A stretch of 64,000 nucleotides of DNA. Origin: Xanthostigma xanthostigma. Lineage: Eukaryota; Arthropoda; Insecta; Raphidioptera; Raphidiidae. The stretch is from NCBI GenBank assembly GCA_963575645.1, contig OY754468.1:372001-436000 (forward strand), written 5' to 3'. Made by a program: the position numbers and the translations under genes. Shown in pieces: positions 10,755 through 22,114 of this stretch. The notes beneath the pieces are model-generated. The model searched no databases. It was not told the origin of the DNA and saw only the letters and a list, made by a program, of their open reading frames with translations. How positions within the stretch are numbered: the first letter of the stretch is position 1; each line of letters opens with the position of its first letter.

Positions 10755-12644
10755 TTAATTTTCAATGTCGTATGTTCTGTACGCCGGATAATGCATTTCT
10801 GGCGTTTTAATTGGCGATGGAAATTTCAATAATTCTTCAGTTTCCTCTTTCAGTTTCATTTGCTTTCTCGCTAAATGCTTGTCGATAGTCTGTTCCACCT
10901 GTGTTGTTATTGTATGGGGCGCGTACCTTTTTCGAATAGAGTACTCTGTTGGCGAAATACAACGTGCGTTTTTTACTATTTTCGTTCTAGAATAATAATT
11001 ATTTTCTTGGAAAGATCTTTTGTTTCGTGAAGAAAAATCAAACAAATAATTACTAGTGTCATTTGTTTCGTCTGGAAAATTAGGAACTGAGAAACTCTCG
11101 TCGAATATTTTGGATATTTGAGCCAGATTTTCATTTTCAGTTAAAAGATTTTGAGGCTTGCTGTTTTTGCATTTTTGATTTAAAAATTGGGAAGCGTTTT
11201 CGATGTGATTGCCTTTTTGAAGTGGTTTGTTCAGATTGACATCATAATTTGCATTTGAAATATTTTTTTCTTTATTTTTATCTGATTTTTCGTTAACACG
11301 ACCCTTGACGCTGATATTAGACAAGTTGGGGGTCACATTTATGTCTTTGCTTAGCTGAAAATATTTTTTATAATTCAATCCCACTGCTTCCGAACCGCGT
11401 TTCTCGATTACATTGTCCATACATTTGAAATAAAAATTTTCATTATCTCGTAAAATTTGTTTTCTATACATATAATCAGTATATTTTAAATTTTTCTCTT
11501 TTTCTGCAAACCAATTTGAATTTTTCGCCCTAGTTTTAAAAACCTTGTTATCGTCACTTTTCATTCCTGTTATTTTTGTTTTTATTGTTGATGTGATTTC
11601 TAAAATATACAAAAAAATGTTTTAAGTTCGTAGACAGTCAAACTCCCGTTTTATCAAATAAAACAAAAAATACTTTAGTATTATAAATATTAGAGCGATT
11701 TTTTGAATTTTTCTGTTTGTCCCTAGTCTCAAAAAAATACTGAACCTACTTTTGTCAGTTCATTTTAGTGTTTATAATACATATATAAGTGTCCAGAGAA
11801 TGGAATATATAGGCTCTTCTAAAATATCATCGCGGTTCTACAAAAATAAATTGACTAGTAATTATTTTTAAGAATACCTTTAATTTCTTGCTCTGAAATC
11901 TCACACTCGGGTTCCATTTTATTTAACGTTTTCGATTCTTTTGAGTCCGATAATATTTCTTTGGAACATTGCCAGCGTTGAATGACATTTTGCCGCGTTT
12001 CTAATAAATTCATTTCATCAAAGTCCGAGAACAGATCGTCTATCGAACTTTGCAAATTGCTTCTAGAGTTCGAGTTCGAAACGTCGACATTTTGAGTGTT
12101 TTGCCATTTATTTTCGTCTTCAGAATGTTCCGTTCTCACTCTTTTACATTTTTTTGCTTCAGGTGGCGTGTCACAAAAAATATCAGGGCTCGAAAACTTG
12201 CTCGACACCGGAGTTTGGGTATTTTTGTTCTCCGCATAATTAATTTTGTTGGGGGCTACAGATCCTAACAATGTTTTGAGTTGTCCATTAAGTTTATGTC
12301 TTGATGGCGTTTTTGTGCGATTTCTCGAAAACTTTTCATTTTTTTCGGTTTCAAGTAGAAGTTTGGTTGTAGGCGATATGTCGCCTGGAATTCGTTTTTT
12401 CTGTAACGTACAAAGAAAATTTTAAAAGAATCTTTTCAGTATTTTTTCTTATTTCATACCCTAAATAACAATGTTAAAAATATAGGCATAGTACTATTTT
12501 ATTGAATAATAGGTTAGAATTAAAGCTTACGGTCAAACGGTTTTCGGTAATAAAACAGTTAATTTTTCCATGGTATTTGAATTTGTTACGTTTTTTATCT
12601 GTTTTCTCTGTTTTTTTCAGGTTAATGTGTCTTTTTCTTTCCAT
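10755..12644 (-). CDS. Three-exon gene for a charged 493-residue protein, function unknown (possible ETAA1-like)
   Basis: Exons on the - strand are 12644-12531, 12400-11878 and 11599-10755. Donor ACC|GTAAGC joins acceptor CGTTACAG in phase 0; donor AAG|GTATTC joins acceptor TATTTTAG in phase 1 and makes a GAA codon. Both joins keep the frame open, giving 38+174+281 residues. The ATG at 12644 is the first in frame in exon 1. The N-terminus (1-40) is Lys/Arg-rich (likely nuclear signal). Around 109-121 is SSPDIFCDTPPEAKK, at 155-170 an acidic SSIDDLFSDFDEMNLLE, and at 426-440 CISPTEYSIRKRYAP, followed by a probable helix. No globular domain or membrane segment is seen. The order of short motifs recalls ETAA1 (a DIF..SP..K box, acidic ATR-activating region, C-terminal RPA-binding SPEEI.RKR.EAL), but that is inference from weak similarity. 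The gene itself is well supported. Confidence 0.8.
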
Positions 12645-12864
12645 AGTGACGTTTTCAATTGTCAAACAGAATAATCGATATTATATTTGACAGCTCTGTT
12701 GCTTTGTTTCAATAGATTTCTAAACTAATCAAAGCATACTAGATTAGAAACGGTTGAAACATAATATGACTAAGATCACAATTTTAAGTTTGTGTTTTAC
12801 TAATTATTAAAAAAAAAGATTTAAAATAATAGTAAATAAAAGGAAATTGTCATATAATTGTATT

Positions 12865-13112
12865 TTTTTAAAGATATATCCAGTTTTATATGCCCATAAT
12901 GCACAATGCACATAATAGACTTTGGGAGAGGGGGTGTCATCTCCATATATAAGATATCCGATCAGTATCATCACATATAAAAAAGCTCGGTCTAAACGTA
13001 ATCACAAAATATCCATGAGCAGAGGTGGGATTCGAACCCACGACAGTCTGATTTACAGGCCAGATTAGTGTCCTCCGATTCATAATTTATAGTAGGTGTT
13101 GCGCTACTAGAA
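12865..13112 (-). mobile_element. tRNA-headed SINE
   Basis: On the - strand an A-box-like TAGCGCAACACC (~13095) and a perfect B box GGTTCGAATCCC in a paired T arm (GTGGG/CCCAC, 13020-13040) form the head. About 150 bp of non-tRNA body follow, ending in an A-rich stretch near 12870. The anticodon-like loop sits in CTGGCCTGTAAATCAG. The long insertion between the A box and anticodon arm shows it is not a working tRNA. Confidence 0.65.
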
Positions 13113-13990
13113 AATTAGATCGCGTTAATAAAAGAACTCAATTTGGCAAAAAAAACTATGGTCGCAGTGCAGGACCCCACTGACAAAATAGTGTATTGTG
13201 GCATTTTAACTTAATATATTAATTGTTTTTAGAGAATATAAAAGAATGTAGCTCCAGCTAGACATCCTTTGAAATGATTAAGTTTCTCTATTTCAATATC
13301 CATTTTATCAATTCATCATCTGTACCAAATTATTTACATCCTTCATTAAAGAATTCACTATCCGTTAACTAGTGTTAATTTTCATAGATTTTGTGTCTAA
13401 TCTTGCCTGTTCGATTTTGTTCGAATTTGGAGCACAATTTCATATATTTTATTCAAGTTTTGATTAAATATTTTCAAGAACGGTGTCAAGTTAATCTGAA
13501 TGACGTGAGACGTCGACATTTTAAGACCCCGCCCCTACATCGCTGCCATGTTATCCTAGCTACCGCGTGACGCCAATAGTGTATGTGTCCACATACCATG
13601 TATAAGCAAATGGGTACACACTAAAATATGACAGTAGATAAATATTAAAAAAATCTAATCGAGCAAGATTTTCCACGATGATTTTTACAAAAGAAAGTGA
13701 ACATTTTGAAATGTTTTATTTTTGTGTTGGTGCCTGCACCTACATTGCAGAGTTGATAATTTTTAGATTATTTTTATTTTGATGTGACATCCGGTTCATA
13801 TTTTTATTTAATGGAGCATAATTCAGGGTGGTCACTACAATTTTTTATTTAAATCGGTTCAGTAGTGATTTTTCTAGTTTAGTAATAACGCGTGTGTGAA
13901 CTATTACCTCAGTGAGAACTTAAGCAACAGATTTGTTTGATGGTTCATTTTAAATGATTTGCAAGATGTACTTAAAGTTCGCCTCTCTCA
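13113..13990. other. Intergenic, no gene seen
   Basis: No supported ORF. About 13580-13625 contains CCATGTATAAGCAAATGGGT, which resembles the inverse of a stretch near 3966-3990, so part of it is probably an old dispersed repeat. Confidence 0.4.
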
Positions 13991-13994
13991 TTTT

Positions 13995-14275
13995 TTAACC
14001 GACTTCAACAAAAAGGAGGAGGTTCTATGTTCGTCTGTGTATATTCTTTTTTTATGTATGTTCATCGATTTCTCCGTCAATTTTGGACCGATTTTCAAAT
14101 TTTTTTTTTATTCGAAAAAGTGCACCTCAGAGGTGGTCCCATCGGAACCAAGGCAGGATCTGATGGTGGAATCCGGAGAAATCGAGGGAAACTCTCAAAT
14201 TTCAAAGAAACGCATAATGTTTTTTATTATGTATGTTCACCGATTTTTAGTGTTAGATTAACACTAAAAAGAGAA
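13995..14275 (+). mobile_element. Fragment of a DNA element with ACCGACTTCAA end
   Basis: It starts with TTTTTTAACCGACTTCAAC, then AAAAGGAGGAGGTTCT, a terminus type widespread in insect DNA elements. Two related GTATGTTCA(T/C)CGATTT boxes occur at ~14059 and ~14233. There is no transposase frame of useful length. Confidence 0.5.
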
Positions 14276-14278
14276 AAA

Positions 14279-15114
14279 TAAAATATTTTTAACAAAAAAA
14301 TTGAACCGACTTCACACATAAAAGGAAAAAATAATTGCGTATTGAAATGTTTTGGAGTCGGTGTAGTTCTCGGAATAGATTTCATTTTGGCTGACACCGA
14401 CGCCAAAACATTTCAATACGCAATTATTTTTTACTTTTTAGTGTGAAGTCGGTTCAATTTTTGACGTGATAACGTCTTATAAATTGATGAATCACCAATC
14501 TTATTAATTGATAAAACACCGGCTGCATGCACGAAAAAGTGTAACGTTCCTAACGTTCCGCCTGACCCTGTGCGTGCTTTTCTCGAAAACGGCCCTAACG
14601 ATTTGGATGAAATTTACTGAAAAGGGATTTTGAGGGGCAAAAAATCGTTTTAGCTAGGTCTCATCTCTCGAAAAAATCGTTTTCATACAAATTTTATCAT
14701 TATAAAAATCAATTTTTTGACGTATGAAAATACTTAAATATTGTAAGTAGGTTTTGGAATTTTATATAAACAATGAAACAATTGTTTTCAAAATATTATG
14801 ACAGTTAATCTTTGAGACTTAAAATAAATACGAAAGAAAGAAAGTTAAAAAAAAACAATTATATTATAGGTGGTGAGTAATTTTAATAAATAAAATTAAC
14901 CTAAATTTGAAGCAAAAGATGCAATATCATAGATTCGAATTATTATAATTATTATATAAATTTAGGTTATGTATTATGGAATACGTTATCACGTAAAACT
15001 ATCGTCCGTAAACCGACTTTACAGACAACCAATTTTTTACTTTTTAGTTCGATATAAAGCGTGTTTTTTAGTTTTTTTTAAACTATATTTATTTTTTTGT
15101 TAAAAATATTTTAT
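14279..15114. mobile_element. Snapback element interrupted by a MITE
   Basis: The left arm 14279-14362 (TTGAACCGACTTCACAC then AATAATTGCGTATTGAAATG) is matched by an inverse right arm from 14391. That arm is broken in its T-run at 14458 by MITE copy 2 and resumes as GTTAAAAATATTTTAT at 15099-15114. An extra ~60 bp lies between the MITE and the resumed arm. The uninterrupted left arm shows the original target was a run of about seven T's. Confidence 0.75.
14458..15037 (+). mobile_element. MITE family 'TGACGTGATAACG', copy 2 (core A)
   Basis: Standard ends, with the left-end unit duplicated (AAATTGATGA/AAATTGATAA). Core A contains ACGATTTGGATGAAATTTAC and ends with TTAACCTAAATTTGAAGC...TAAATTTAGGTTATGTATTA before the ACGTTATCACGT box. 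No coding capacity. Confidence 0.9.
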
Positions 15115-15205
15115 TTATGGTATCTTTTCTATAGACAAATTAACTAATCTTGTATCGGTCGAGTTTTACAACCGACCTTAAATATTATGTTCATTTGTGT
15201 TGCAG

Positions 15206-15391
15206 AAAGTGTTGTGAGTGCGGGAAGAATGCGGGACAAAAGTGTTGACGATTGTGCGACCATCAGGGACAGTGAAGGTAAATCAGGTGCAGGAACTGAA
15301 GTGTCCTTGTCGATAAAACAGAGCGTGCCGAAGGACGAGACAACAGTAAACACCACTCTGAAACCAATACCCCAACCTACTTTTGACTCAG
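15206..15391 (+). CDS. Candidate internal coding exon, symmetric phase 1-1, 186 bp
   Basis: Acceptor TTTGTGTTGCAG (AG at 15204-15205) and donor TCAG|GTAGGA enclose 186 bp that stay open in one frame and have far higher GC and more even codon use than the AT-rich surroundings. The 62-residue segment (starting SVVSAGRMRDKSVDD, ending PQPTFDS) is polar with many Ser, Thr, Asp and Lys, and has no recognised domain. Length divisible by three and equal end phases would allow skipping without a frame change. No partner exon was found in the window, so the parent gene is unknown; the protein may be a disordered region. Confidence 0.45.
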
Positions 15392-18300
15392 GTAGGATTG
15401 ATTTCAATTGTTATTAGCAAGTAAAGTAATATTGTTGACATTATACACTGAACCCGTTTATTTGTTCTATTTCAGCGACAGTTTTTTTAAAACGCGTTTT
15501 TCGCTAATTGAGTTGAAAAGTTTCGTATAGCTGTTTTTGACTGAACTATTTTGTATTATTCATCGATTTTTTTATGACATTTGAAAGTTCATTGCGGGTT
15601 TCCTTCACAATCTTTGGGATGAACTGGCTATTAAATAATAATAATAATAATAATAATAATAATTAGGCTTTTGAAAAAAAAATAATTATCGATTTTTTTA
15701 TTGTATTTTAAAACTTTATTATAAATAATATTGATAATCGATGCGAAAAACTTTCAAAAAACTTTTTTTAAATTAATTATAAGCAATTTAAAATTGATAA
15801 AATATTTAAAAAAATCACGTGACTGCAAACGCACTAAAATTGTTTTTGACAGTTGTGACGTCATAATGTTAAAATATTGTATATACACAGTATACTATCA
15901 ATGGCTTCTACATGTGTATTGACTAAAACTATCCTAAATTTAGTATAAAAAAATTTTGTTGACAAGTAATTCTATTTAATAATGTGTGACAAATCTTTTA
16001 TAAAAGCCAATTCTGCTAATATACTTACTGTAGATATTATTTATGATCACAGATTTTCTAAAAAATGATACATTTTCGGTTCAATTCAGCTGCGGTTCGA
16101 GATGCGAAAGCATCAATGGAAGTTTTTTTTTTCACAAAATAATAATGTGACTGTAATTTATGAGAAACTAAATATTTTTCATTAAATATAACTAATTAAT
16201 TTATTATTATAACAATATAAATTAACATTATGACGTCACATTATGGTCGGGAAATGTCGGCGCGTTCTCGGAACTGGGTACAAAAATTTATTTTTAATTT
16301 GATATAACTTTTGAATTATAACGAAAATAAAAAAAAGAAAAATAGTTTTGTTATAAAACTTATATACGATCTTTCCATTTATGACAAAAAAAATTCATTC
16401 AAAAGCCCAATTGTCCCTAAAAAATTGGAAATTAGGACAGTAACCCTTCCGGCGGATGGCACGGCCCTGTAAGATTCGATATACTATTTTTTTGTTTCAT
16501 CTCTAGTATTGGCCAGCAGGATATTGCCACCAGCGTTCCTAACGCTTGGCTTACCATATATAGATGTAAAAATCAGCGAATGCGATACCTATTACTCATA
16601 TGAACTATAGTCCTTCCCACCAACACATATATTATTATCACGCGAACAAAACGTGTTTTTGGCTAAAATGTGTCTGTCAGGTTGTTCTGCTGCGTTGAGT
16701 TTCAAGCGATCGATATAACGTTATCGCAGATGTTGATTATTATTCAGTTTCGGCTCATGCGATGACGTAGCAGTGTTTAACTTAAAGCGTTTAACTTACA
16801 AATAAAAAATCGATTGTGGGTTACTGCGACAACTTTATAATACGGAAAAAAATTGATAATCATTTAAAAATGTAATATTATCATAAGAAAAAAAATATTA
16901 AATTCCACATTCAAAAATAGACAGTTTAAATAATCGGCCATGTTCGCGGGCTTATGTGACGTCATGATATACGATGCATGCCAACCTTGATGTCAAATTG
17001 TCAATGTTCTAAATGAAGTTTATTTGTTGTTTTCTCTGAATACTGACATAATCTTACTGTGAGACGACACAGTCGTCATGAAAACTGTTGTTGATATATA
17101 CTCTGACGTCACGATGCGTTTTGAAAATTCGAAAGTAGCGCTTATTTTCTACATTTCTTTTTTATTATTTGTATTTTTTTCAGTGATTAGATTAATAAAA
17201 TAACCATTACGTTATGATCAAGAACTAAAATATATTTCGAAATAAAAATTTTAACCAATTTGGAGTTTTATGCATATGACCTATTAATTCTAAAGAATTG
17301 AAATCTTTGTACTTTAAGCGATTACTTGTCGAATGAGGAAACACAATTGTTAATTTTGTTTTCCGCAAGGTCAGATCGTTGTTTATTTTTAATTAAAAGT
17401 TCAATTTAGCTCTCGTGTTTTTGTTCTTTGCTGAGTGCTGAAAACGTTTTTGAATTTGGTAAATGTTTTTTTCTTCTTGTAAATTGTCGTGTATGATTAT
17501 GTAACGATAATTGTGTTTTGATTAATCGTGTAACGAGTGTTTATAGACGGCACATTTTCTATATAATAATGATGCGTAAAGACGCATTTCATACGTGGTT
17601 AAGAACTTGTGCTTGTATGTAGGTAGTTTGAGTGCGTTTGTTGTTTTAATTAGAACTGATTAAATATTATCCTTATTTGGGATCAGGCTTTATCTGTGTA
17701 CAAACTACTGTAATTATGCAAAACATACGTATTTTGTGTTTATATTATTTTAATAAATTATGCACTCGAGCTAACTTATTGTAGCAAGCTTTGTTACATT
17801 AACTCTCTCTCTCTTTTTTGTAATATTGTCAAAATTAGTTTTCCTTAGCTACGCTGGAAAAATGAATGTTGTTATTAATTTGGAAAAAATCAATTCAACT
17901 ATTTTCATCTGAGAAAACAGATCATCACGAATTTTTAATCATTCAAGTCTAAGCGTTTTATTTATTTTAAAGTAAGAACTTTATAAGTGCTTACAATATA
18001 ATAAAACTAATACGTCTGTTTGTTTGTTAATCTTTCTTGCTAAAACAGCTCAGCGGGTTTCAACGTTTCAAATCTGACACATTTATAGCTGGATATAGGA
18101 TAGGTATCGCTACCCGACCGGGCTAAAAAATAAAATTTAGAAATACTTTTTGAAAAGGAATTTTTGTAAAATTGGTTTGAGAATTAATATTTTGCTTGAC
18201 ACCTTCCTTCGTGAGTATTCTTGTGTGATATTATAATAAAACTTCAAAGAAATATTGATTTTTTTGCTTTACCGCTTCAGGAAAAAAATATCTAAGCCCT

Positions 18301-20060
18301 TGAGATAACGTACATACAATTCAAAATAAAATGCATGTAAATCGGATCAGTAGTCCTTGTGTTTTAAGCATAATAACAGACAAAGAGGCGTTACGTTTTT
18401 ATAATAAGTGGAAATGTCGGCTTTTCTCTGCTAGTTATCATGCAAAATGCGGTAGAATAACCTGTATCAGGAAATAACAATACAAATGCATTCAAAGAAA
18501 AAGCTAATTGAATATATTTTAGTTATACGGCTGTAGTAGACAGTTCTGTCTTTTCTTTTTTTTTTATTTTCCTCCTTGTTTCTGCACAAAGCCTATATCA
18601 GAAGCTGCAGCTTGCTCTTCAAAGAAGTTAAGTGAATACTAAATCTTAAAGAAGATTGGATGTTGTCCGTTTATATTGCAAGTACACTGTGATCATAAAT
18701 ATTTTTTTTTTATTCTGGACAAACTCTTTACTCGTTAATAAAATCTAATCTGCGCTGTTGAGCGTCTATAATCTACAATCTTAAGGAGGTTGATCCGTTA
18801 CAGTCCCAGTCAAAAGTAAGTCGAATTCTAAATGGGAACTTTTATAGTTTATAAGTCGATGATACCAATAAATTATTGTCATAAAGGCATAAATAAATAT
18901 TTTTTTTAATATTAATTAATTATTTCAGTACTTTATACTTAATGGACTAATTTTTGTATTTTTCGTACAAAGTTAGGTTAAAAAAATACATTTATGTAAA
19001 TATCTGTATTTTACATATTTTTTGCAGTAAATAATTGAAAAAAGAAATTAGAAGTAATAAAAATTAAAATTAAATCATTAAAAAGTTGAAAATTCAGTTA
19101 AAATTGTTAAATCTGTCAAGAATAAAAGTCCATAATCGAAAAGTGCTAAGGTTTAATAATTTTTTTTATTGATTAAAAGTCTCCTAATTAAATTGGAAAA
19201 AATATAAAAATATGCGTAAGACATCGATGCTTTACATAGATAGTTTTTGGAACTGCTGACATTATTTGGTTATTTGCAAAAAATTAAAATGAACAGTTTG
19301 CATGCTAGCTTGACATATTTTCTATAAGACTACATGTAAAAGTTTTTTTTAATTTTTAACTTTATATATCTCCTAATGATTTTGGATTTTTTACAGAAAA
19401 TTTTGTTATAAAAAAATCTATTAAAAAAACTTTATTTCAGATTTTTTTCATTATCTTATTAAACGGCTCAACCTCCTTAATCTAATTCGCCCGTTTTAAT
19501 TTTAAATCGTAATTCAACTTTTCAATAAAGAATACAATCTAGATTTAATATTTTAATAACATCGGTCAGACAAAGCCGGACTTACAATAGGTAATTATAA
19601 AAACGTTAGTTTGCGGATAGTGAGTTATCCACTGAAGGGTGTCTATAATTCATAAAAAATTAGTAAATTAGTAATATTTCAATTACAAAATAATCTGTTC
19701 GGCTTGCGTTTGGCCTTTTTTTAAAAAATATATTTTCGACTGACGTCTAAATGACGAGCGAAACAGTTGAAAAGTTATAATTAACGTTTAATTCAAATGA
19801 AGATTAGTGTTGTTTTTTTTGTCGCGTTTTTTGATACAAACAAAAAAAAAAGAAGAGTTAATATATCATTCCTTTTGACATGATTTACTCGTTCGCTTAA
19901 AGCAGTGTAACTTGCTTTTTACAAAAAAAATTAGACTTGCTGCTCTGCTGTTAAATAAATATTATGTCGTATTATTTTCTCCATACAAAACGGTGAACTG
20001 TGGAGAGATTTTCCTTACTTTAAAATAATGGTGTCTAAAAATAGCACAACATGCTGTTTG
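15392..20060. other. Gene-poor AT-rich stretch
   Basis: No supported ORF or RNA gene. It contains an (AAT)n microsatellite at ~15632-15664, a Helitron-interior-like stretch at ~18000-18120 (GTTTGTTAATCT...CTACCCGACCGGGC), and one copy of the dispersed GCGTCTATAATCTACAAT motif at 18760-18780. It may be a long intron of the gene that owns the 15206 exon. Confidence 0.4.
18760..18780 (+). repeat. Dispersed short motif AGCGTCTATAATCTACAATC, first of six
   Basis: The ~20-nt core occurs at 18760-18780, 27563-27585, 38163-38183 (variant), 39450-39473 (inverse), 52230-52252 (variant) and 54375-54400. It is often preceded by CTG/TTG and followed by CT-rich sequence. It is not part of any of the elements listed here. 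Confidence 0.7.
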
Positions 20061-20077
20061 TTTTGACTATAGAGTGG

Positions 20078-20103
20078 GGCAGGGTAGGGTAGGGTAGGGT
20101 AAA
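20078..20103 (+). repeat. (AGGGT)n, four G3 runs
   Basis: AGGGTAGGGTAGGGTAGGGT is a short array with four GGG runs on 2-nt spacers, a potential G-quadruplex. It is unlike the insect telomere repeat TTAGG. Confidence 0.8.
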
Positions 20104-20194
20104 GAAGCGACCCGACCGGAGTCCTACTGAAGTCGAGTGACGAGTAAAGAGCTCGCTAAAGGGGCTTTGCTACTGCTGCAACGCGAACGGCGTG

Positions 20195-20275
20195 TTGCTC
20201 TATATAAACTGACACACGTGTTGTGCGAAAATAGTTCTTCAGGAACCGGAAATTTGTAGTTCAGTGAAAGTCATA
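20195..20275 (+). promoter_or_regulatory. Possible core promoter
   Basis: TATATAAA at ~20203 is followed by an E-box CACGTG and by TTCAGTG at ~20260, in a locally GC-richer stretch (20100-20350). The TATA to initiator distance is about 55 nt, longer than usual, and no downstream coding exon is seen. Weak call. Confidence 0.2.
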
Positions 20276-20498
20276 CGCTTCATGACTGACGTGCTAATCC
20301 GGATTACTGCAGAATGTTTTGCAGAAATAAAATAATTGGTGTACGGGATTAAAGTAAATCGTTTTTTGACAGATGTCAACTTTACACATGAATCCATACA
20401 TTTTTTAATTTTCTAAGTTGTGTCTGTCTGGCTTTCCACGCCCTTAAGAAACCCCCCATCGACTTAGTAAGCTGAAACTTGACACATGTTTTTTTAGT

Positions 20499-21049
20499 AA
20501 AAAATTGGTTGTCTGTAAAGTCGGTTTACGGACGATAGTTTTACGTGATAACGTATTCCGTTCGAATATCACATTTAATAATCACGCACAGGGTCAGGCA
20601 GAACGTTAATTTATTTATTAAAATTACTCACCCCTATAATAATAATAGTTTTTTTTAACTTTCTTTCTTTCGTAGGTATTTATTTTAAGTCTCAAAGATT
20701 AACTGTCATAATATTTTGAAAACAATTGTTTCATTGTTTATATAAAATTCCAAAACCTACTTACAATATTTAAGTATTTTCATACGTCAAAAAATTGATT
20801 TTTATAATGATAAAATTTGTAAGAAAACGATTTTTTCGAGAGATGAGACCTAGCTAAAACGATTTTTTGCCCCCCAAAATCCCTTTTCAGTAAATTTCAT
20901 CCAAATCGTTAGGGCCGTTTTCGAGAAAAGCACGCACAGGGTCAGGCGGAACGTTAGGAACGTTACACTTTTTCGTGCATGCAGCCGGTGTTTCATCAAT
21001 TTATAAGATTGGTGATTCATCAATTTATAAGACGTTATCACGTCAAAAA
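20499..21049 (-). mobile_element. MITE family 'TGACGTGATAACG', copy 3 (core A)
   Basis: Inverse orientation with standard ends. Next to the CGTTATCACGT-type box the usual TAAATTTAGGTTATG block is replaced by ~60 bp that repeat GCACAGGGTCAGGC, a sequence normally found at the other end of the core, so this copy is rearranged internally. Confidence 0.88.
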
Positions 21050-21350
21050 TAAAGAATAGTTTCTTCCTACCTCAACAGTTTTATTAGCGGATGTACGTTT
21101 CGGGAGCTATGCTCTTATTTTCAGCAAACACTAAACTTTAGTGCTGAAAATAAGAGCATAGCTCCCGAAATGTACATCCGCAAACACTAAAGTTAAGTGA
21201 CTAAACTGTTTGCGGTTGTACATTTCGGGAGCTATTATCTCATCTTCAGCAAACGCTAATCTTTATTTTAGTGTTTGCTGAAGATGAGAGCATAGCTCCC
21301 GAAATGCACATCCGCTAATAAAACTGTTGTGGTAAGAAGTAGCTATTCTT
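21050..21350. repeat. Nested double palindrome with hammerhead-like cores
   Basis: Outer arms (AAAGAATAG...TTTTATTAGCGG and inverse) enclose two inner palindromes, 21085-21181 and 21215-21320. Each arm carries CTGAAGA or CTGAAAA, a stem (GAGC/GCTC) and GAAA(C/T)GTA or GAAATGCA. The best core is CTGAAGA at 21278-21284 with GAAA at 21301-21304; stem I pairing is weak. The layout is that of the palindromes at 2456 and 10327 and fits degenerate Penelope-like ends. It abuts MITE copy 3. Confidence 0.6.
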
Positions 21351-21689
21351 TATTTTTGTTTCAACCACAGTGCTCTTTCTTAATATTTGCATGTCTTTTA
21401 GTAACAATTTAAATTCATCGATATAAAATTGCAAACGGATTTACAAATGCAGATCCAAGATAGTTTTAACTTCATTTAATGTATGTCCTTTGCCGTCTCT
21501 TCTAAAGGTATCAAACACATCTTGGAATCTGAAACTTCAATCTTGATCTTAAACTATCAGTTCTGTCTGTCATTAAAATTTTTCAATAAAAAACTCCCCC
21601 CCCCCCCGTTAACTTTTTTAATTTGACCGGGACATTTACTGAGATATAAATTGATTAAAATTTGCCTTAAACAGAAAAGTCCCCAATCA

Positions 21690-22035
21690 AAGCCGGGCGC
21701 GTCTATAGATACGCGATTGTCAGTTGTCTCGGGGTCATTCGCAACACTTCATTCCGACTTGAGTTACATATGTTAAGAGAGCGAGATAAAATATAAACGG
21801 GCGGACGCGGTGCGACAGAGACGGAAGAATCGAAGTGGGTACGTGGTTGTTGTAGTTGATGCGACAACAAATGGGGCGAGAAGAAGTTTCTGTGCGCACG
21901 GTCGCGTCCTCTAGGACCCTCCATGTCACTCCAGGCACCGGACTAACGAACCTCTTCTATACATCCCACTGTAGAAGGCGGAGGACTCGAAGACTAGTGC
22001 AGCTGATTCAGATACATAACGGAATAGTTTCCTCT
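21690..22035. other. GC-richer island, possible non-coding exon or promoter
   Basis: Composition differs from its AT-rich neighbours. An ATATAAAC box near 21790 and a TCAGTTG initiator-like box near 21720 are present, and GTGG|GTACGT near 21838 could be a donor. No frame with coding character stands out in either strand. Left as a candidate only. Confidence 0.2.
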
Positions 22036-22114
22036 GAAAGCAACGTCCTAAAGTTTCTATATCGAAAATTTAAACTAAATCAGTGACAACGAAACAATAT
22101 CTTTGATGGGGTTT

